Origin: a bacterium
GTDB lineage: Bacteria > Auribacterota > JABMQX01
Assembly (NCBI GenBank): GCA_013203085.1
Contig: JABMQX010000224.1
Span: forward strand, 1 to 6,958
Direction of reading: 5' to 3'
Length of the DNA: 6,958 bases
Positions 5,407 to 6,958 of the stretch are shown here, in pieces; position 1 is the stretch's first letter; every line of letters starts with the position of its first letter. Below the pieces are notes generated by a model. That model made no database searches, was not told where the DNA came from, and saw only the letters and a list, made by a program, of their open reading frames with translations. The position numbers and the translations under genes are program-made.

Positions 5407-5841
5407 ATGATGCGTGGGATCGTCCGGAACTCATCGTGCTTTCTCATCTCCCTCATGATGCTGTGCATGGGTTGTGCAGGCCTTTCGAGACCCCTGGCGC
5501 CGACTCGCGAGCTTTCCGAGTATCCCATTCAACGAGCGGATTTTCGCGCCAGCGTGGATGACATCTGGACCGCCACTCTGAGGGCCGTCAAGGCGTCAGA
5601 CGGTGTTACAATCATGGAGGACAGGGATTCGAGCAGAATCACGTGCAGCATTCTTCATAAACCGACCCGCCAATGGATCCAACTAAACGTCCTTTTGAAG
5701 GCTCTGAGGCCCCGGATTGGCGAGGAAAGGACAGCCGTCTTCTTGGGTATTCTCGCACGGAAGTCCGTGGACTATTCCAAGATCGCAAACGACTTTTTCG
5801 AGAATTTGAATACGTATCTGACACACCGAATAAGAGAATGA
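5407..5841 (+). CDS. Small putative lipoprotein of unknown function
   Basis: The product is 144 residues. A basic N-terminus (MMRGIVRN) and hydrophobic stretch 11-22 lead to LCMGC with Cys23 as probable lipidation site. The -3 residue is Cys rather than the usual Leu, so the lipobox is not canonical. The mature part has no recognised domain. Its segment about 48-82, with SVDDIWTATLRAVKA, then a Val/Ile strand, EDRDSSRITCSI, resembles in layout small envelope proteins of the BamC/DUF799-like sort (helix, strand, 'S-R-I' strand), but I would not assign it. The start ATGATG (5407/5410) has only a weak site (GGTGGATAGG) upstream. The stop overlaps the start of the methyltransferase gene by 4 bp (ATGA), implying translational coupling even though the functions seem unrelated. 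The coding call is good; the function is unknown. Confidence 0.75.
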   Translation: MMRGIVRNSSCFLISLMMLCMGCAGLSRPLAPTRELSEYPIQRADFRASVDDIWTATLRAVKASDGVTIMEDRDSSRITCSILHKPTRQWIQLNVLLKALRPRIGEERTAVFLGILARKSVDYSKIANDFFENLNTYLTHRIRE

Positions 5842-6958
5842 ACATCCGCTATCTGAAAAGCTCAGTTTATCGCCAGGCTTTGAGGTCTCTTGATGCGCGA
5901 TCCATTGACTCGATTATTGTGGCTGGCTCACACATCCTCCGAACCGGCGGTGACAGAGTGTTCGAGAAAACTCTGGACCAATGCGCGAGGGTTCTCAAGA
6001 AAACAGGCGTCCTCTTCATCCAGGGGACACCACAGGACTTGCCGAGCAGAATAGAGCCGTTGACGAGGCTTCTTCACTTCAAGTACTGGATCGCAATCGA
6101 ATCGAGCATTTTCAAGAATAAACCGGGGCTTCCCACCACTCACGCCGCCGTCGTTTTCTTCTCGAAGTCCAAAAGCTCCTTCAGCATAAACAAGGTGCGA
6201 TTTCCACATAGATACTGCACTTTCTGTCATAGAACTCTGAAGGACTGGGGCGGGAAATCTCACTTAATGAACCCTGCGGGCTACGCTCTTCCAGATGTAT
6301 GGCGCGATTTGCCCAGGCAAGATAACTACAGTAAGCTCTCCATCTCCGTTTTACGGGTACTGCTACGTCTGACAGATGATACAACAGGGAAATGCCTGAT
6401 TTTCCCCTACGAAGGAATAGACTTCGACGACAATCTCCTTTCAGGACAACGCCGCTTGTCCTGCCGGGGTCGCCGTCCCCCCTCTGCTGCTGAAATCACA
6501 ACAAAAGCCAACAGGATTGACGATGCTCTTCTCGATGTGGTTCATTGCGGAGACGCTGTAGAGACGCTGCAAAAGTATCCCGACAATTCGGTTGACCTGG
6601 CTTTCGCAGACCCTCCCTATAACCTGGATAAAGCGTACACTTCCTGCGACGACGAGAAAGAGGGGCAAAAATACTTAGATTGGTGCGACTCATGGCTGAA
6701 AGAATACATCAGGGTTATCAAGCCCACCGGCTCTTTATACACAGTGAACCTTCCCAAATGGGCAATCCATCACGCTGCTTTCCTGAATGAGCATCTCTAT
6801 TTTCAGAACTGGATCGCCTGGGATGCGCTTTCCGAACCGAGAGGAAAGATAATGCCCGCGCATTATGCTCTCCTCTTTTACACCAAGCACCCTACAGATT
6901 TCACGTTCAACTACGAAGCCGTCAGCCCGATAGATGCCCCGTCATTCTGTCTTAGAGG
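5838..6958 (+). CDS. DNA methyltransferase with degenerate N-terminal methyltransferase domain plus DPPY domain (runs off right edge)
   Basis: The frame is open for 373 codons from ATG 5838 to the window end. Domain 2 begins near 232: VVHCGDAVETL, then SVDLAFADPPYNL at 251-263 with catalytic motif IV DPPY at 258-261, then EYIRVIKPTGSLYTVN at 289-304. Motif IV comes before the target-recognition part and the SAM-binding FxGxG motif would follow beyond the edge, the beta-class order; DPPY favours N6-adenine methylation. Domain 1 (about 10-195) has the same layout: SIDSIIVAGSH at 22-32 where motif IV should be, then RVLKKTGVLFIQ at 51-62, a CxxC pair (Cys127, Cys130), KDWGGK at 135-140, DVWRD at 153-157, and LIFPYEGID at 187-195 in place of the DPFxGSG motif. 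Both catalytic and SAM motifs are thus lost in domain 1. The CxxC-KDWGGK block is known from beta-class methyltransferases. No nuclease gene is visible. Only a weak ribosome binding site precedes the ATG, fitting coupling to the upstream gene. Confidence 0.88.
   Translation, partial: MNIRYLKSSVYRQALRSLDARSIDSIIVAGSHILRTGGDRVFEKTLDQCARVLKKTGVLFIQGTPQDLPSRIEPLTRLLHFKYWIAIESSIFKNKPGLPTTHAAVVFFSKSKSSFSINKVRFPHRYCTFCHRTLKDWGGKSHLMNPAGYALPDVWRDLPRQDNYSKLSISVLRVLLRLTDDTTGKCLIFPYEGIDFDDNLLSGQRRLSCRGRRPPSAAEITTKANRIDDALLDVVHCGDAVETLQKYPDNSVDLAFADPPYNLDKAYTSCDDEKEGQKYLDWCDSWLKEYIRVIKPTGSLYTVNLPKWAIHHAAFLNEHLYFQNWIAWDALSEPRGKIMPAHYALLFYTKHPTDFTFNYEAVSPIDAPSFCLR

Overview
The window looks like chromosomal DNA from a Gram-negative, probably anaerobic or facultatively anaerobic bacterium. 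The evidence is an Rnf-complex subunit, two lipoprotein-type signal peptides, the remains of a Tat-targeted iron-sulfur aldo/keto reductase, and a secreted double DUF1080 protein. DUF1080 families are especially abundant in the Planctomycetes/Verrucomicrobia lineages and several uncultured phyla. I cannot name a taxon from sequence alone.

Layout. The left part (1-3813) reads on the minus strand. From right to left it holds a pseudogene of a Tat-exported aldo/keto reductase with a C-terminal ferredoxin domain (3378-3813), a small lipoprotein resembling DUF6599 proteins (2743-3309), a 419-bp gap with gene-like debris, an intact DUF1015 gene (1013-2323), a 452-bp gap, and the first 186 codons of rnfC (1-560), which leaves the window on the left. 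rnfC has a TTG start, a good ribosome binding site and the best promoter in the window, so it probably opens an rnfC-first Rnf operon.

A divergent intergenic region (3814-4023) separates this from the plus-strand part. It holds two back-to-back promoter candidates, each overlapped by its own short dyad. The plus-strand genes are a secreted protein with two DUF1080 domains (4024-5247), a small putative lipoprotein (5407-5841), and a DNA methyltransferase that overlaps the lipoprotein gene by 4 bp and runs off the right edge (5838-6958).

How the genes fit together. No single pathway links them. RnfC belongs to a membrane ion-pumping ferredoxin:NAD oxidoreductase. The aldo/keto reductase and DUF1080 protein point to periplasmic redox and sugar chemistry, but the reductase is broken. 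The most notable items are the methyltransferase, which carries a full-length but catalytically degenerate methyltransferase-like domain in front of a DPPY-bearing one, and the reductase pseudogene, which keeps its start, middle and end but has lost two large internal blocks. I see no tRNA, rRNA, CRISPR array or insertion sequence. I found no convincing wholly new multi-gene system; the double methyltransferase is the best candidate for follow-up, and its right-hand neighbours lie outside the window.
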